Assembly: GCF_002891435.1 (NCBI RefSeq) | Contig: NZ_POUC01000017.1 | Coordinates: 1-46,051, forward strand | Source: Streptomyces cahuitamycinicus | GTDB lineage: Bacteria; Actinomycetota; Actinomycetes; Streptomycetales; Streptomycetaceae | DNA: 46,051 nucleotides | Direction: 5' to 3' | Part shown: positions 27,626-36,149 of the stretch, one piece after another | How positions within the stretch are numbered: the stretch's first letter is position 1 | Layout of the letters: the number at the start of each line of letters is the position of its first letter | Program-made: the position numbers and the translations under genes | The notes under the pieces: model-generated | The model's database searches: none | What the model saw: the letters and a program-made list of their open reading frames with translations, nothing else | Told to the model about the DNA's origin: nothing

Positions 27626-28324
27626 TCACAGACGCGTGACGGCCGTCTTCCCGCTCTTCGTGCCGACGGCGATGTGCGGCCGCCGCGAGGGGTCGGCCCA
27701 GGTCAGGATCCGCCGCATCGCGTCCTCGGGCACGGAGACACAACCGGCCGTCGCGCCCCGCCCGTCGGCGTGGAGGAAGATGCCCGCGCCGCGCCCTCGC
27801 ACGGGACGCTCGTAGTTGAAACCGATGACGAGCGCGTGCGCGTACTGGGCGCGGTAGGTGATCAGCTGCTCTGCCTCGGCGGCCCGGCAGTCGGCCGCGC
27901 GCGGCTCGCTCCATCGGTTGTAGGAGCGGGAGTCGTTGTCCTGGCACCACCAGGAGTCCCGGTGCACCCTGCGGTAGCTGTACGCCGTCCCCCGCGGCGC
28001 CGCCTTGATGCCGAAGGCGTACGGCAGACCGTAGAGGCCGGTGGGTGTGGTGCTGGTGCCCTGCTCGCGGGAGGCGCCCGCGACGAGCCCGTTCGCTCCG
28101 AAACGGGCGGGCGCGGAGCCCTTTCGCACCCAGCGTCCGTCCCCACCGCGGTCCCACCAGACCACCGTGCCCGTCGTCGAGGCCCGCTCCGGGGCCACCG
28201 CGGTGATCAGCTGGGTGCCGCCGCCGGTGTCCGCCATCCGAGCCGGCAGCGGCGGCGGGGCGGGCTGCCCGGCGCCGAGCGCGATCAGACAGGAGGCGGC
28301 GAGGGCGACGGCACCGGGGCGCAT
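27626..28324 (-). CDS. Exported L,D-transpeptidase-family (YkuD) protein
   Basis: 232 aa, ATG 28324 with a short Sec signal peptide (AVALAASCLIALGAGQPA). The YkuD catalytic signature appears late as IFLHADGRGATAGCVSVPED, with the nucleophilic Cys in AGCVSV and the His before it; VIGFNYERPVRGRGAG precedes it. Such enzymes cross-link or modify peptidoglycan outside the membrane. The N-terminal part (QLITAVAPERASTTGTVVWW) is typical of the actinobacterial subgroup. It begins 3 nt after the PPOX gene ends and lies 127 nt upstream of the flavocytochrome gene, so it may be co-transcribed without being part of the redox system. Confidence 0.88.
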   Translation of the reverse strand: MRPGAVALAASCLIALGAGQPAPPPLPARMADTGGGTQLITAVAPERASTTGTVVWWDRGGDGRWVRKGSAPARFGANGLVAGASREQGTSTTPTGLYGLPYAFGIKAAPRGTAYSYRRVHRDSWWCQDNDSRSYNRWSEPRAADCRAAEAEQLITYRAQYAHALVIGFNYERPVRGRGAGIFLHADGRGATAGCVSVPEDAMRRILTWADPSRRPHIAVGTKSGKTAVTRL

Positions 28325-28327
28325 GCC

Positions 28328-28915
28328 TCAGACCGTAGAGGGAGGCAGCGGCAACGGCAGCCCGGGTAGTCCGTCCAGGCTGCTGGCGATGTGCTCCTTC
28401 TTGCTGAAGTACGCGCTGAGTGAGGCGTCGTCCTCCCGGGCGAACCGCTTGCCGTGCAGGTCCCGGTCCTCCTCGTACGCCATGAAGGGCACCCCGTAGC
28501 CGCAGGTGTCGCGGACGAGTTCGGCGGTGACGACGATGATCGCGCGCAGGCCGTGCCGCGTCGGGTCGATGTCCGGGAAGTGCGCGAGCAGCTCCCCGAA
28601 ACGGGGGTCGTCGCGGAAGACCGGTTCACCTCTGCCGTGCACGCGGACGATGTTCGGCGGGCCCTGGAAGGCGCACCACATCAGGGTGATCCGCCCGTTC
28701 TCCCGCAGATGGGCGATGGTCTCGGCGTTGGAACCGGCGAAGTCGAGGTAGGCCACCGTGAGCTCGTCGAGGACCGCGAAGGAGCCCGTGAGTCCCTTGG
28801 GCGAGAGGTTGACCGTGCCGTCGGCGGCCAGGGGAGCGGTGGCGGTGAAGAAGACCGGCTGCGCCTCGATGAACGTGCGGAGCCGGCCGTCTATGCACTC
28901 ATGAGTCTTTCCCAT
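28328..28915 (-). CDS. Pyridoxamine 5'-phosphate oxidase-family flavin enzyme
   Basis: 195 aa, ATG 28915. The split-barrel FMN-binding fold is indicated by FIEAQPVFFTATAPLAADGT, VNLSPKGLTGSFAVLDELTV, YLDFAGSNAETIAHLRENGR and RVHGRGEPVF. These enzymes are FMN- or F420-dependent oxidoreductases; the SPKG segment fits the FMN subgroup but the substrate is unknown. A very good promoter lies directly upstream with a 17-nt spacer, and the -10 ends 8 nt from the ATG, so the mRNA is probably leaderless. First gene of a run on the minus strand ending in apbE. Confidence 0.9.
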   Translation of the reverse strand: MGKTHECIDGRLRTFIEAQPVFFTATAPLAADGTVNLSPKGLTGSFAVLDELTVAYLDFAGSNAETIAHLRENGRITLMWCAFQGPPNIVRVHGRGEPVFRDDPRFGELLAHFPDIDPTRHGLRAIIVVTAELVRDTCGYGVPFMAYEEDRDLHGKRFAREDDASLSAYFSKKEHIASSLDGLPGLPLPLPPSTV

Positions 28916-28923
28916 GTCGAACG

Positions 28924-28952
28924 ATTATGGGCGCAGATCTTTCGACTGTCTA
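28924..28952 (-). promoter_or_regulatory. Leaderless promoter of the PPOX gene
   Basis: On the minus strand TAGACA (28952-28947), 17 nt, CATAAT (28929-28924), each 5/6 to the sigma-70 consensus, then 8 nt to ATG. No Shine-Dalgarno exists between -10 and ATG. The best housekeeping-type promoter in the window. Confidence 0.75.
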
Positions 28953-28959
28953 AGGAATT

Positions 28960-28990
28960 GCGGGATCCGGTCACCTCTGCCGGATCCCGC
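28960..28990. other. 11-bp hairpin between PPOX promoter and upstream terminator
   Basis: GCGGGATCCGG pairs perfectly with CCGGATCCCGC around a 9-nt loop. It lies just upstream of the PPOX -35, so it may be a second terminator stage for the upstream gene or an operator. Confidence 0.45.
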
Positions 28991-29005
28991 GAGCAGGCGT
29001 CGTAC

Positions 29006-29042
29006 GTGGCCGCCCCGGCCGGCGCTCCCGCGGGGCGGCCAC
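29006..29042 (-). terminator. Hairpin terminator of the secreted two-domain protein gene
   Basis: GTGGCCGCCCCG and CGGGGCGGCCAC pair over 12 bp with a 13-nt loop, beginning 13 nt past the stop codon at 29056. No T-tract. Confidence 0.7.
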
Positions 29043-29055
29043 AGCGCCTGTCACC

Positions 29056-29988
29056 TCACTTGGTGAGCGTGCAGGCGGCCAGGGAGTCCAGTCCGGCCGG
29101 CTTCTCGGCCGTGCGGCCGATGGCCGTGGCGATGCGGTTGACGGTGGAGATCCGCTTGTCCTCCAGGGGGCCGAGGATGGCGTTCTGGACGAAGTTGGGG
29201 CCGCCCTGGCCGACCGTGTCGACCAGGCGCTTGTTGGCCTCGGCGACCTGCGTGTCCAGCAGCGTCAGGTTGCGGTCGACCTCGGCCTGGGCCGAGGCGG
29301 GGATCGCCGGCAGCTGGGAGGCGACGTCCGGGCAGCTGATGGTGCCGGCCCCGGCGCCCGCCGCGTCGCCCGCACCGGCGCCGCCCTCCTGGGCGCCCCC
29401 GCCGGCCTCCGCGCCGGCACCCGCCTCGGTACCCGCGCCGCCTTCTTCGGCGCCCGCACCGGCTCCGGCTCCGGCGCCCGCGCCCGCCTCCGCGCCGGCG
29501 CCCGCCTCACCGCCCGCCGCCTCGCCCGCACCGGCGCCACCGTCGGCGTTGAGCTGGCAGGCGGCGAAGGCCTCGAGGCCCTCGGGCTTCGCGGCGGCCC
29601 GCCCGATCGCGGTCTCGATGCGGTTCAGAGCGGCGACGCGCTTGTCCTCCAGGGGGCCGAGGATGGCGTTCTGGACGAAGTTGGGGCCGCCCTGGCCGAC
29701 GGTGTCGACGAGGCGCTTGTTGGCCTCCTCGATCTGGGTCTGCAGATCGCCGAGGTTGCGGTCGACCTCCGCCTTCGCAGAGGCGGGGACGGCGGGCAGC
29801 TGGCCCGTGACGTCCGGGCACGTGATGGTGCCGGGGCCCGCCAGCGTCCGGGCGCTCGCGCCACCGCTGTCGGGGGTCTCCCCGGCGAGGGCGAAGCCGG
29901 CGATCACCGTGCCGGACAGCGCCACCGCGGCGGCGCCGCCGATGAACGTGACGCGACGCTTGTTGTACTTCGGAAGAGCCCTGGACAT
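29056..29988 (-). CDS. Secreted protein with two copies of an unrecognised domain and an Ala/Gly/Glu linker
   Basis: 310 aa, ATG 29988. A basic N-terminus and signal-type helix (VTFIGGAAAVALSGTVIAGF) direct export. Two copies of a domain of about 93 residues follow (54-146 and 216-309), sharing CPDV, QLPA.PASA.AEVDRNL, EANKRLVDTVGQGGPNF, VQNAILGPLEDKR and NRI.TAIGR. Each copy has one Cys near each end (57/144, 219/306), suggesting a disulfide per domain. A 68-residue linker of almost only Ala, Gly and Glu separates them. The domain is helical by pattern; I do not recognise it. A strong terminator follows. It diverges from argH but its own promoter side has a TTTGAA direct repeat rather than an ARG box. 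Confidence 0.85.
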   Translation of the reverse strand: MSRALPKYNKRRVTFIGGAAAVALSGTVIAGFALAGETPDSGGASARTLAGPGTITCPDVTGQLPAVPASAKAEVDRNLGDLQTQIEEANKRLVDTVGQGGPNFVQNAILGPLEDKRVAALNRIETAIGRAAAKPEGLEAFAACQLNADGGAGAGEAAGGEAGAGAEAGAGAGAGAGAGAEEGGAGTEAGAGAEAGGGAQEGGAGAGDAAGAGAGTISCPDVASQLPAIPASAQAEVDRNLTLLDTQVAEANKRLVDTVGQGGPNFVQNAILGPLEDKRISTVNRIATAIGRTAEKPAGLDSLAACTLTK

Positions 29989-30079
29989 GCGGATGCCTCA
30001 CTAGGGGGTCGGGGGTGTCGTCGGTGTCGTAACGCGGCGCCTGCGTTCGGCGAGAGGTACGGGTAAGCGGTTTCGCGTG

Positions 30080-30096
30080 TTCAAAGGATCTTCAAA
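30080..30096. promoter_or_regulatory. TTCAAA direct repeat, 11-nt period
   Basis: TTCAAA at 30080-30085 and 30091-30096 (TTTGAA twice on the minus strand) lies about 100 nt upstream of the secreted protein gene. One-helical-turn spacing is typical of direct-repeat response-regulator sites. Confidence 0.35.
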
Positions 30097-30137
30097 TTCC
30101 TCTCGCCTGGCCGGAATCCGACCCCCGGTCCGCCTGG

Positions 30138-30175
30138 ATTGACGAATCATGCACTGAACTGCATACTCATGCATA
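30138..30175 (+). promoter_or_regulatory. argH promoter with tandem ARG boxes
   Basis: TTGACG (30139-30144), 17 nt, CATACT (30162-30167) form the promoter. Two ARG boxes cover it: ATTGACGAATCATGCACT (30138-30155, 14/18) and ACTGCATACTCATGCATA (30158-30175, 15/18), 2 nt apart as at argC. ArgR bound here would cover both hexamers. Confidence 0.85.
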
Positions 30176-30204
30176 TCGAGGATCCGCCCCGAGCAGTAGC
30201 GTGA

Positions 30205-31713
<1,509 letters not shown>

Positions 31714-31721
<8 letters not shown>

Positions 31722-31740
31722 GGCGCGGGGAACCGCGCGA
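31714..31740 (+). repeat. Intergenic repeat family, copy C
   Basis: GGGCGCGGGGAACCGCGCGA at 31721-31740, one mismatch to the core, is preceded by CCCTCAG and followed by a CACTCGCCG-ending tail shared with copy E. It starts 10 nt after the argH stop. Confidence 0.8.
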
Positions 31741-31811
31741 ACAGGCGAAGCGACCCGCACTCGCCGAAACACCGCAACGTTCGAGCTCTGAGGCGAAGGT
31801 CATCGCGGGTA

Positions 31812-31845
31812 CGTTGGTCGGAAGCCGTACCGGACCCGACCAACG
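31812..31845 (+). promoter_or_regulatory. 10-bp dyad directly before the aldo/keto reductase gene
   Basis: CGTTGGTCGG (31812-31821) and CCGACCAACG (31836-31845) are perfect arms around a 14-nt centre. The right arm abuts the GGAG ribosome site and the ATG is 10 nt on. It could be an operator or an RNA hairpin limiting ribosome access. Confidence 0.45.
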
Positions 31846-31854
31846 GAGCCCGCG

Positions 31855-32826
31855 ATGCCCTTCGCTCGACTGGCAACCGCAACGACCCCCACCTGCCACA
31901 TCGGACTGGGCCTCGCCGCCGTAGGGCGCCCCGGCTATATCAACCTCGGACGGGACCAGGATCTCGGAGAGGACCGCAGCGTCGAGGCGCTCCGCCACCG
32001 CACCCACGAACTCCTCGACGCCGCCTACGCCCAGGGCGTCCGCTACTTCGACGTCGCCCGCTCCTACGGCCGCTCCGAGGAGTTCCTCGCCGACTGGCTC
32101 AAGGCGAGGCCGAGCTTCCGCGACATCGTCGTAGGCAGCAAGTGGGGTTACACCTACACCGCCGACTGGTCGACGGACGCCGAGAAGCACGAGGTCAAGG
32201 ACCACACCCTCGCCACCTACGAGCGCCAGCGCGCGGAGAGCGAGACCCTGCTCGGCGACCTGCTCGACCTCTACCAGATCCACTCGGTGACCCCGGACAG
32301 CCCGGCCCTCACCGACAAGGAGTTGCACGCCAGGCTCGCGGAAGCCGCCGAGCGGGGCCTCACCGTCGGCTTCTCCACCAGCGGCCCCGCGCAGGCGGAC
32401 GCGATCCGCGCAGCCCTCGCCGTGACGGTCGACGGCGAACCGCTCTTCCGTACGGTGCAGTCCACGTACAACGCGCTGGAGACCTCCGCCGCCCCCGCCC
32501 TCGCCGAGGCGCACGACGCCGGACTCACCGTGATCGTCAAGGAGGGCATGGCCAACGGCCGGCTCGCCGGGCCGCACGCTCCTGACGCCGTGCGGGAGAT
32601 CGCCGAACAGACCGGGATGGGCTGCGACGCCGTCGCCCTGGCCGTGGTCCTCCGGCAGCCCTGGGCCGGTGTCGTCCTCTCCGGTGCCGCGACCACCAAC
32701 CAGCTCGCCTCTAACCTGCACGCGGCGGTCGTGGACCTCGACGACGACCAGCTGACCCGCCTCGCCGCTCTGGTGGAGGAGCCGCAGGCGTACTGGGAGC
32801 GGCGCGCGCAGCTGCCCTGGCACTGA
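31855..32826 (+). CDS. Aldo/keto reductase
   Basis: 323 aa, a TIM-barrel NADPH-dependent oxidoreductase. The catalytic tetrad is visible: Asp and Tyr in YFDVARSYGRSEEF, Lys in VVGSKWGY and His in YQIHSVTPDS. The cofactor region includes VIVKEGMANGRL and VLSGAATTNQLASNL. Its long Lys-to-His loop (TADWSTDAEKHEVKDHTLAT) is like that of the actinobacterial group close to AKR family 5/11 proteins; the substrate is unknown. ATG follows GGAG. A perfect dyad sits just upstream. Confidence 0.92.
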   Translation: MPFARLATATTPTCHIGLGLAAVGRPGYINLGRDQDLGEDRSVEALRHRTHELLDAAYAQGVRYFDVARSYGRSEEFLADWLKARPSFRDIVVGSKWGYTYTADWSTDAEKHEVKDHTLATYERQRAESETLLGDLLDLYQIHSVTPDSPALTDKELHARLAEAAERGLTVGFSTSGPAQADAIRAALAVTVDGEPLFRTVQSTYNALETSAAPALAEAHDAGLTVIVKEGMANGRLAGPHAPDAVREIAEQTGMGCDAVALAVVLRQPWAGVVLSGAATTNQLASNLHAAVVDLDDDQLTRLAALVEEPQAYWERRAQLPWH

Positions 32827-32879
32827 TCACCCCCTTCCCTTTCCCTCTGTCCGCTGCCGTGAGTCACGCATGCCCCGAG

Positions 32880-32917
32880 TGAGACATCCGTGTCTCATCT
32901 GCGGTATGTTTGTCTCA
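32880..32917 (+). promoter_or_regulatory. TetR operator and leaderless promoter
   Basis: TGAGACA-TCCG-TGTCTCA (32880-32897) is a perfect inverted repeat over the -35 (GAGACA, 32881-32886); the -10 TATGTT (32905-32910) is 18 nt on and ends 6 nt before the ATG. A third half-site TGTCTCA (32911-32917) runs into the start codon. Strong case for TetR autoregulation. Confidence 0.7.
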
Positions 32918-33468
32918 TGGCTGTCGATCCCGAGCACGTGCTGCGCGCCGCCGCGGCCCTGCTGACCCGCAAATCCACCGCGACCATGGACGAGGTCGCC
33001 AGGGCCGCGGGAATCAGCCGGGCCACGCTGCACCGCCACTTCGCCGGACGTGACGCCCTCGTCCGGGCCCTGGAGGCGCTCGGCATCGCGGAGTGCGAGG
33101 CCGCGCTGGACGCGGCCCGGCTCGACGAGGGCACCGCGAGCGAGGCCGTACGCCGGCTGGTCGGAGCCGTCGAGCCGGCCGCCGGACTGCTCGCGTTCCT
33201 CTACACCGAGAACCAGCTGTTCGAGGGCGAGGAGCAGCACGCGGGCTGGGCCCAGATCGACGACCGGATCTCCGCCCTGTTCCGGCGCGGCCAGCTCAGC
33301 GGCGAGTTCCGCATCGATCTCACGCCCGCCTGGCTCACCGAGGCGCTGTACGGCCTGCTGGCCTCCGGCGCCTGGCTGGTGCAGAGCGGCAAGGGCGCCC
33401 CCAAGGACTTCCAGCACATGATCGTCGAGCTGTTGCTCGGCGGCGCACTCAGGAGAGAGGAACCATGA
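32917..33468 (+). CDS. TetR-family transcriptional regulator
   Basis: 183 aa from ATG 32917. The N-terminal HTH (about 15-55: TRKSTATMDEVARAAGISRA, TLHRHFAGRDALVRAL) is standard; the ligand domain follows (FLYTENQLFEGEEQHAG). Because the -10 hexamer lies 6 nt before ATG, its mRNA should be leaderless. The stop overlaps the start of the MFS exporter gene (ATGA), so it most likely represses this two-gene unit through the TGAGACA palindrome and releases it when a toxic compound binds. Confidence 0.93.
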   Translation: MAVDPEHVLRAAAALLTRKSTATMDEVARAAGISRATLHRHFAGRDALVRALEALGIAECEAALDAARLDEGTASEAVRRLVGAVEPAAGLLAFLYTENQLFEGEEQHAGWAQIDDRISALFRRGQLSGEFRIDLTPAWLTEALYGLLASGAWLVQSGKGAPKDFQHMIVELLLGGALRREEP

Positions 33469-35000
33469 CCAGCACCCTGCAGCCGGTGTCGACGACCGAG
33501 GTGGTGAAGCGCCCGGGCCGTTGGCTCGCGCTCGGCGTTCTCGTGCTCGCCGTGCTGCTGGTGGCCGTCGACGCGACCGTTCTCGGTCTCGCGACCCCCT
33601 ACATCAGCGAGGATCTCAAGCCCTCCGGCACCCAACTGCTGTGGATCGGCGACGTCTACTCGTTCGTCATCGCCGGTCTGCTCGTCTCCATGGGCAGCCT
33701 CGGTGACCGGATCGGCCGCAAGCGGATCCTGCTGGTCGGTGCCACGGCGTTCGGCGCGATATCCGTGTTCAACGCCTACGCCACGACCCCGGAGATGATG
33801 ATCGTCGCGCGGGCGCTGCTCGGCGTCGCCGGCGCGACCCTGATGCCGGCCACGCTCGCGCTGATCCGCAACCTCTTCCACGACCCGCGCGAGCGCAGTC
33901 TGGCCGTCGGCGTCTGGGGCGCCACCGCCTCCGCCGGTACGGCCGTCGGCCCGATCGTCGGCGGTTTCCTGCTGGAGCACTTCTGGTGGGGGTCGGTCTT
34001 CCTGATCAACCTGCCCGTGATGGCCGTGCTGGTCGTGGTCGGGATCAAGCTGCTGCCCGAGTCGCGCACCGCGAACCCCGGCCCCTGGGATCTGGTCAGC
34101 GTCGTGCTGTCGCTGGTCGGCATGATCGGTGTCGTGTACGCGATCAAGGAAGCGGCGACGCACGGCTTCGCGTGGACCACCCTGGCCGCGGGCCTGCTGG
34201 GCGCGGCCGCCCTGTACGGGTTCGTCCGCCGCCAGTTCAGGCTCCCGACGCCACTGCTGGACATGCGGCTGTTCAGCAACCGCGGCTTCAGCGGCGCGGT
34301 GCTGGCCGATCTGCTGACCATCCTCGGCTTGTCCGGCCTGGTGTTCTTCCTGTCGCAGTACCTGCAACTCGTCCAGGGCAGGCGTCCGTTCGAGGCCGGA
34401 CTGGCCGAACTGCCCGCGGCGATCGGCGCGGTGGTGGCCGGACTCCTCGCGGGGCGAGCGGCACGGCGCTTCTCGGTGCGTACCGTCGTCTCCGGAGGTC
34501 TCGCGGCCATCGGCCTAGCGCTGGCCGCGCTCACGGTGCTCGACCAGTCCACCGGCTATCCGCTGCTCGGTACGGCGCTGCTGGTGGTCGGTGTGGGTGC
34601 CGGCCTCTCGTTCACGGTCACCGCCGACGTGATCCTCTCGAGCGTGCCCAAGGAACAGGCGGGCTCCGCGTCCGCGGTGTCCGAGACGGCGTACGAACTC
34701 GGTGCCGCGCTCGGCATCGCCGCGCTCGGGTCGATCGTCACCGGCGTCTACCGCGACTTCACCGGTCCCGTGGGCACACCGGCCGCGGCCCACGAGTCGC
34801 TGGGCGGCGCGGTCGATGCGGCCGCGGGTCTTCCGGCCCACAGGGCAGCCGCGATGCTGGACGCGGCCCGCACGTCCTTCGTCGACGGCCTGGCCCTCGC
34901 GGCGGGCGTGGGCGCGACGGTCCTGCTGGCCGCGGCGGTGGCGGCGTGGTTCCTGCTGAGGGGACAGCACCTGGAGAACGCCGAACCGGACCACGCGTAG
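33465..35000 (+). CDS. MFS drug exporter, DHA2 (14-helix, EmrB/QacA) family
   Basis: 511 aa from ATG 33465 (GAGAGAGGAACC just before). The first helix holds LLVAVDATVLGLATPYI with the DHA2 motif D1, motif A is GSLGDRIGRKRILL, and motif C is GVWGATASAGTAVGPIVGG. The length and helix pattern fit 14 membrane segments. It should expel drugs or cationic compounds with proton exchange. Coupled to the upstream TetR repressor by a 4-nt overlap. Confidence 0.94.
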   Translation: MTSTLQPVSTTEVVKRPGRWLALGVLVLAVLLVAVDATVLGLATPYISEDLKPSGTQLLWIGDVYSFVIAGLLVSMGSLGDRIGRKRILLVGATAFGAISVFNAYATTPEMMIVARALLGVAGATLMPATLALIRNLFHDPRERSLAVGVWGATASAGTAVGPIVGGFLLEHFWWGSVFLINLPVMAVLVVVGIKLLPESRTANPGPWDLVSVVLSLVGMIGVVYAIKEAATHGFAWTTLAAGLLGAAALYGFVRRQFRLPTPLLDMRLFSNRGFSGAVLADLLTILGLSGLVFFLSQYLQLVQGRRPFEAGLAELPAAIGAVVAGLLAGRAARRFSVRTVVSGGLAAIGLALAALTVLDQSTGYPLLGTALLVVGVGAGLSFTVTADVILSSVPKEQAGSASAVSETAYELGAALGIAALGSIVTGVYRDFTGPVGTPAAAHESLGGAVDAAAGLPAHRAAAMLDAARTSFVDGLALAAGVGATVLLAAAVAAWFLLRGQHLENAEPDHA

Positions 35001-35032
35001 CCGAGGACCCGGACCTGACACCGAAGCACGAC

Positions 35033-35060
35033 GCCCTCAGGGGCGCGGGGAACTGCGCGA
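35033..35060 (+). repeat. Intergenic repeat family, copy D
   Basis: GCCCTCAG followed by GGGCGCGGGGAACTGCGCGA, identical in the core to copies A and B, then a tail with CACCCGCACC. It lies 32 nt after the MFS stop, between convergent genes. Confidence 0.8.
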
Positions 35061-35089
35061 CAAACCCCAACGCACCCGCACCGGAAAAC

Positions 35090-35764
35090 CTACGCCGCTT
35101 CCTTCGCCTTGCTCGCGTACATGTCCACGTACTCCTGCCCGGACAGCCGCATGACCTCGGCCATCACCGAGTCGGTCACGGCCCGCAGAACATACCGGTC
35201 CCGGTCCATCCCCTCGTACCGGGAGAACTCCATCGCCTCACCGAACCGCACGGTGACCTTGCCCGGCCGGGGCAGCCCCGCCCCGCCCGGCTGGAGCTTG
35301 TCCGTCCCGATCATGGCGAAGGGCACCACTGGCGCACCCGTCATCAGGGTCAGCCGGGCGATCCCCGTCCGCCCCCGGTACAGCCGCCCGTCGGGGGACC
35401 GCGTCCCCTCCGGGTAGATGCCGAACATGCGGCCTTCCTCCAGCATCCGTCGCCCGGTCATCAGCGCGGCGACACCGCCCCGGCCACCGTCGCGATCCAC
35501 CGGGATCATGCCGACGCCGGTGAAGAACCAGGCCATCAGCCGGCCCTTGAGGCCCTTGCCGGTCACGTACTCGTCCTTGCCGATGAAGACGACCTGACGG
35601 TCGCAGACCAGCGGCAGGATCATCGAGTCGATGAACGTCAGGTGGTTGCCGGCCAGGATGACCGGGCCGTTGCCGGGAATGTGCTCCGCACCCTCCACCC
35701 GTGGGCGGAACATCAGGCGCATGGCCGGGCCGAGCACTGCCTTGATGAGCGCGAAGCGGGACAA
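35090..35764 (-). CDS. 1-acyl-sn-glycerol-3-phosphate acyltransferase (PlsC-like)
   Basis: 224 aa from TTG 35764, chosen because GGAGGG lies 4 nt upstream and the protein then starts SRFALIKAVLGPAMRLMF like its homologues; a longer frame upstream has no ribosome site. The acyltransferase motifs are present: HX4D in AGNHLTFIDSMIL, FIGKDEYVTGKG, VDRDGGRGG, and IYPEGTRSPDG. It acylates lysophosphatidate or a related lipid at the inner membrane face. A PHO-box-like repeat array lies about 95 nt upstream. Confidence 0.9.
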   Translation of the reverse strand: MSRFALIKAVLGPAMRLMFRPRVEGAEHIPGNGPVILAGNHLTFIDSMILPLVCDRQVVFIGKDEYVTGKGLKGRLMAWFFTGVGMIPVDRDGGRGGVAALMTGRRMLEEGRMFGIYPEGTRSPDGRLYRGRTGIARLTLMTGAPVVPFAMIGTDKLQPGGAGLPRPGKVTVRFGEAMEFSRYEGMDRDRYVLRAVTDSVMAEVMRLSGQEYVDMYASKAKEAA

Positions 35765-36149
35765 CGGACCCTCCGGTGTCAAGGGGTTCTGTATGAGTCT
35801 GTGCAGGTGAGGACGATACTCGTGGCCCCGGGCATCGCGCACATCGGGCCGGGCGACTTCACCGAGACCTTACGCATTGTTGACGCGTGTTTACCTGCGG
35901 TGGCGCGCCGCCAGAAGGGCGTAACGCGGCCGACTTGATGTGACGCACATCGCCCCGGAGTACACCGCTCGCGTTCCCAAAACCGCCGGACCGAATCGAA
36001 CAGACTCGACGAACCGTCAATTCATCCTTCTCACCAGCCACTACGACATCCGACGTCACCCGCGTGTTCCGTCCGAGGTCTCCCACCGGTCATGTACGCG
36101 CCCCTACGATCGGGCCGCACTGACGAGCCGAACGGCAGGAAGGGCGCTC
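35765..36149. other. 385-nt divergent gap between plsC-like and glpQ-like genes
   Basis: No gene I can support; the open frames here have no ribosome site or conserved look. It contains the PHO-box-like array (35857-35895) and must hold both promoters. Confidence 0.5.
35857..35895 (+). promoter_or_regulatory. PHO-box-like direct-repeat array
   Basis: Four units resembling the PhoP consensus GTTCACC occur at 10-11-nt spacing: CTTCACC (35857), CCTTACG (35868, weak), GTTGACG (35879) and GTTTACC (35889). Two are 6/7 matches. PhoP control of glycerophosphodiester phosphodiesterase genes is known in Streptomyces, so the location makes sense, although it is about 260 nt from that start codon. Confidence 0.35.

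Noticed and set aside
35859..36086. 75-codon minus-strand ORF in the divergent gap
   Set aside because: No ribosome site, no recognisable sequence, and it overlaps the PHO-like array and the likely promoters.
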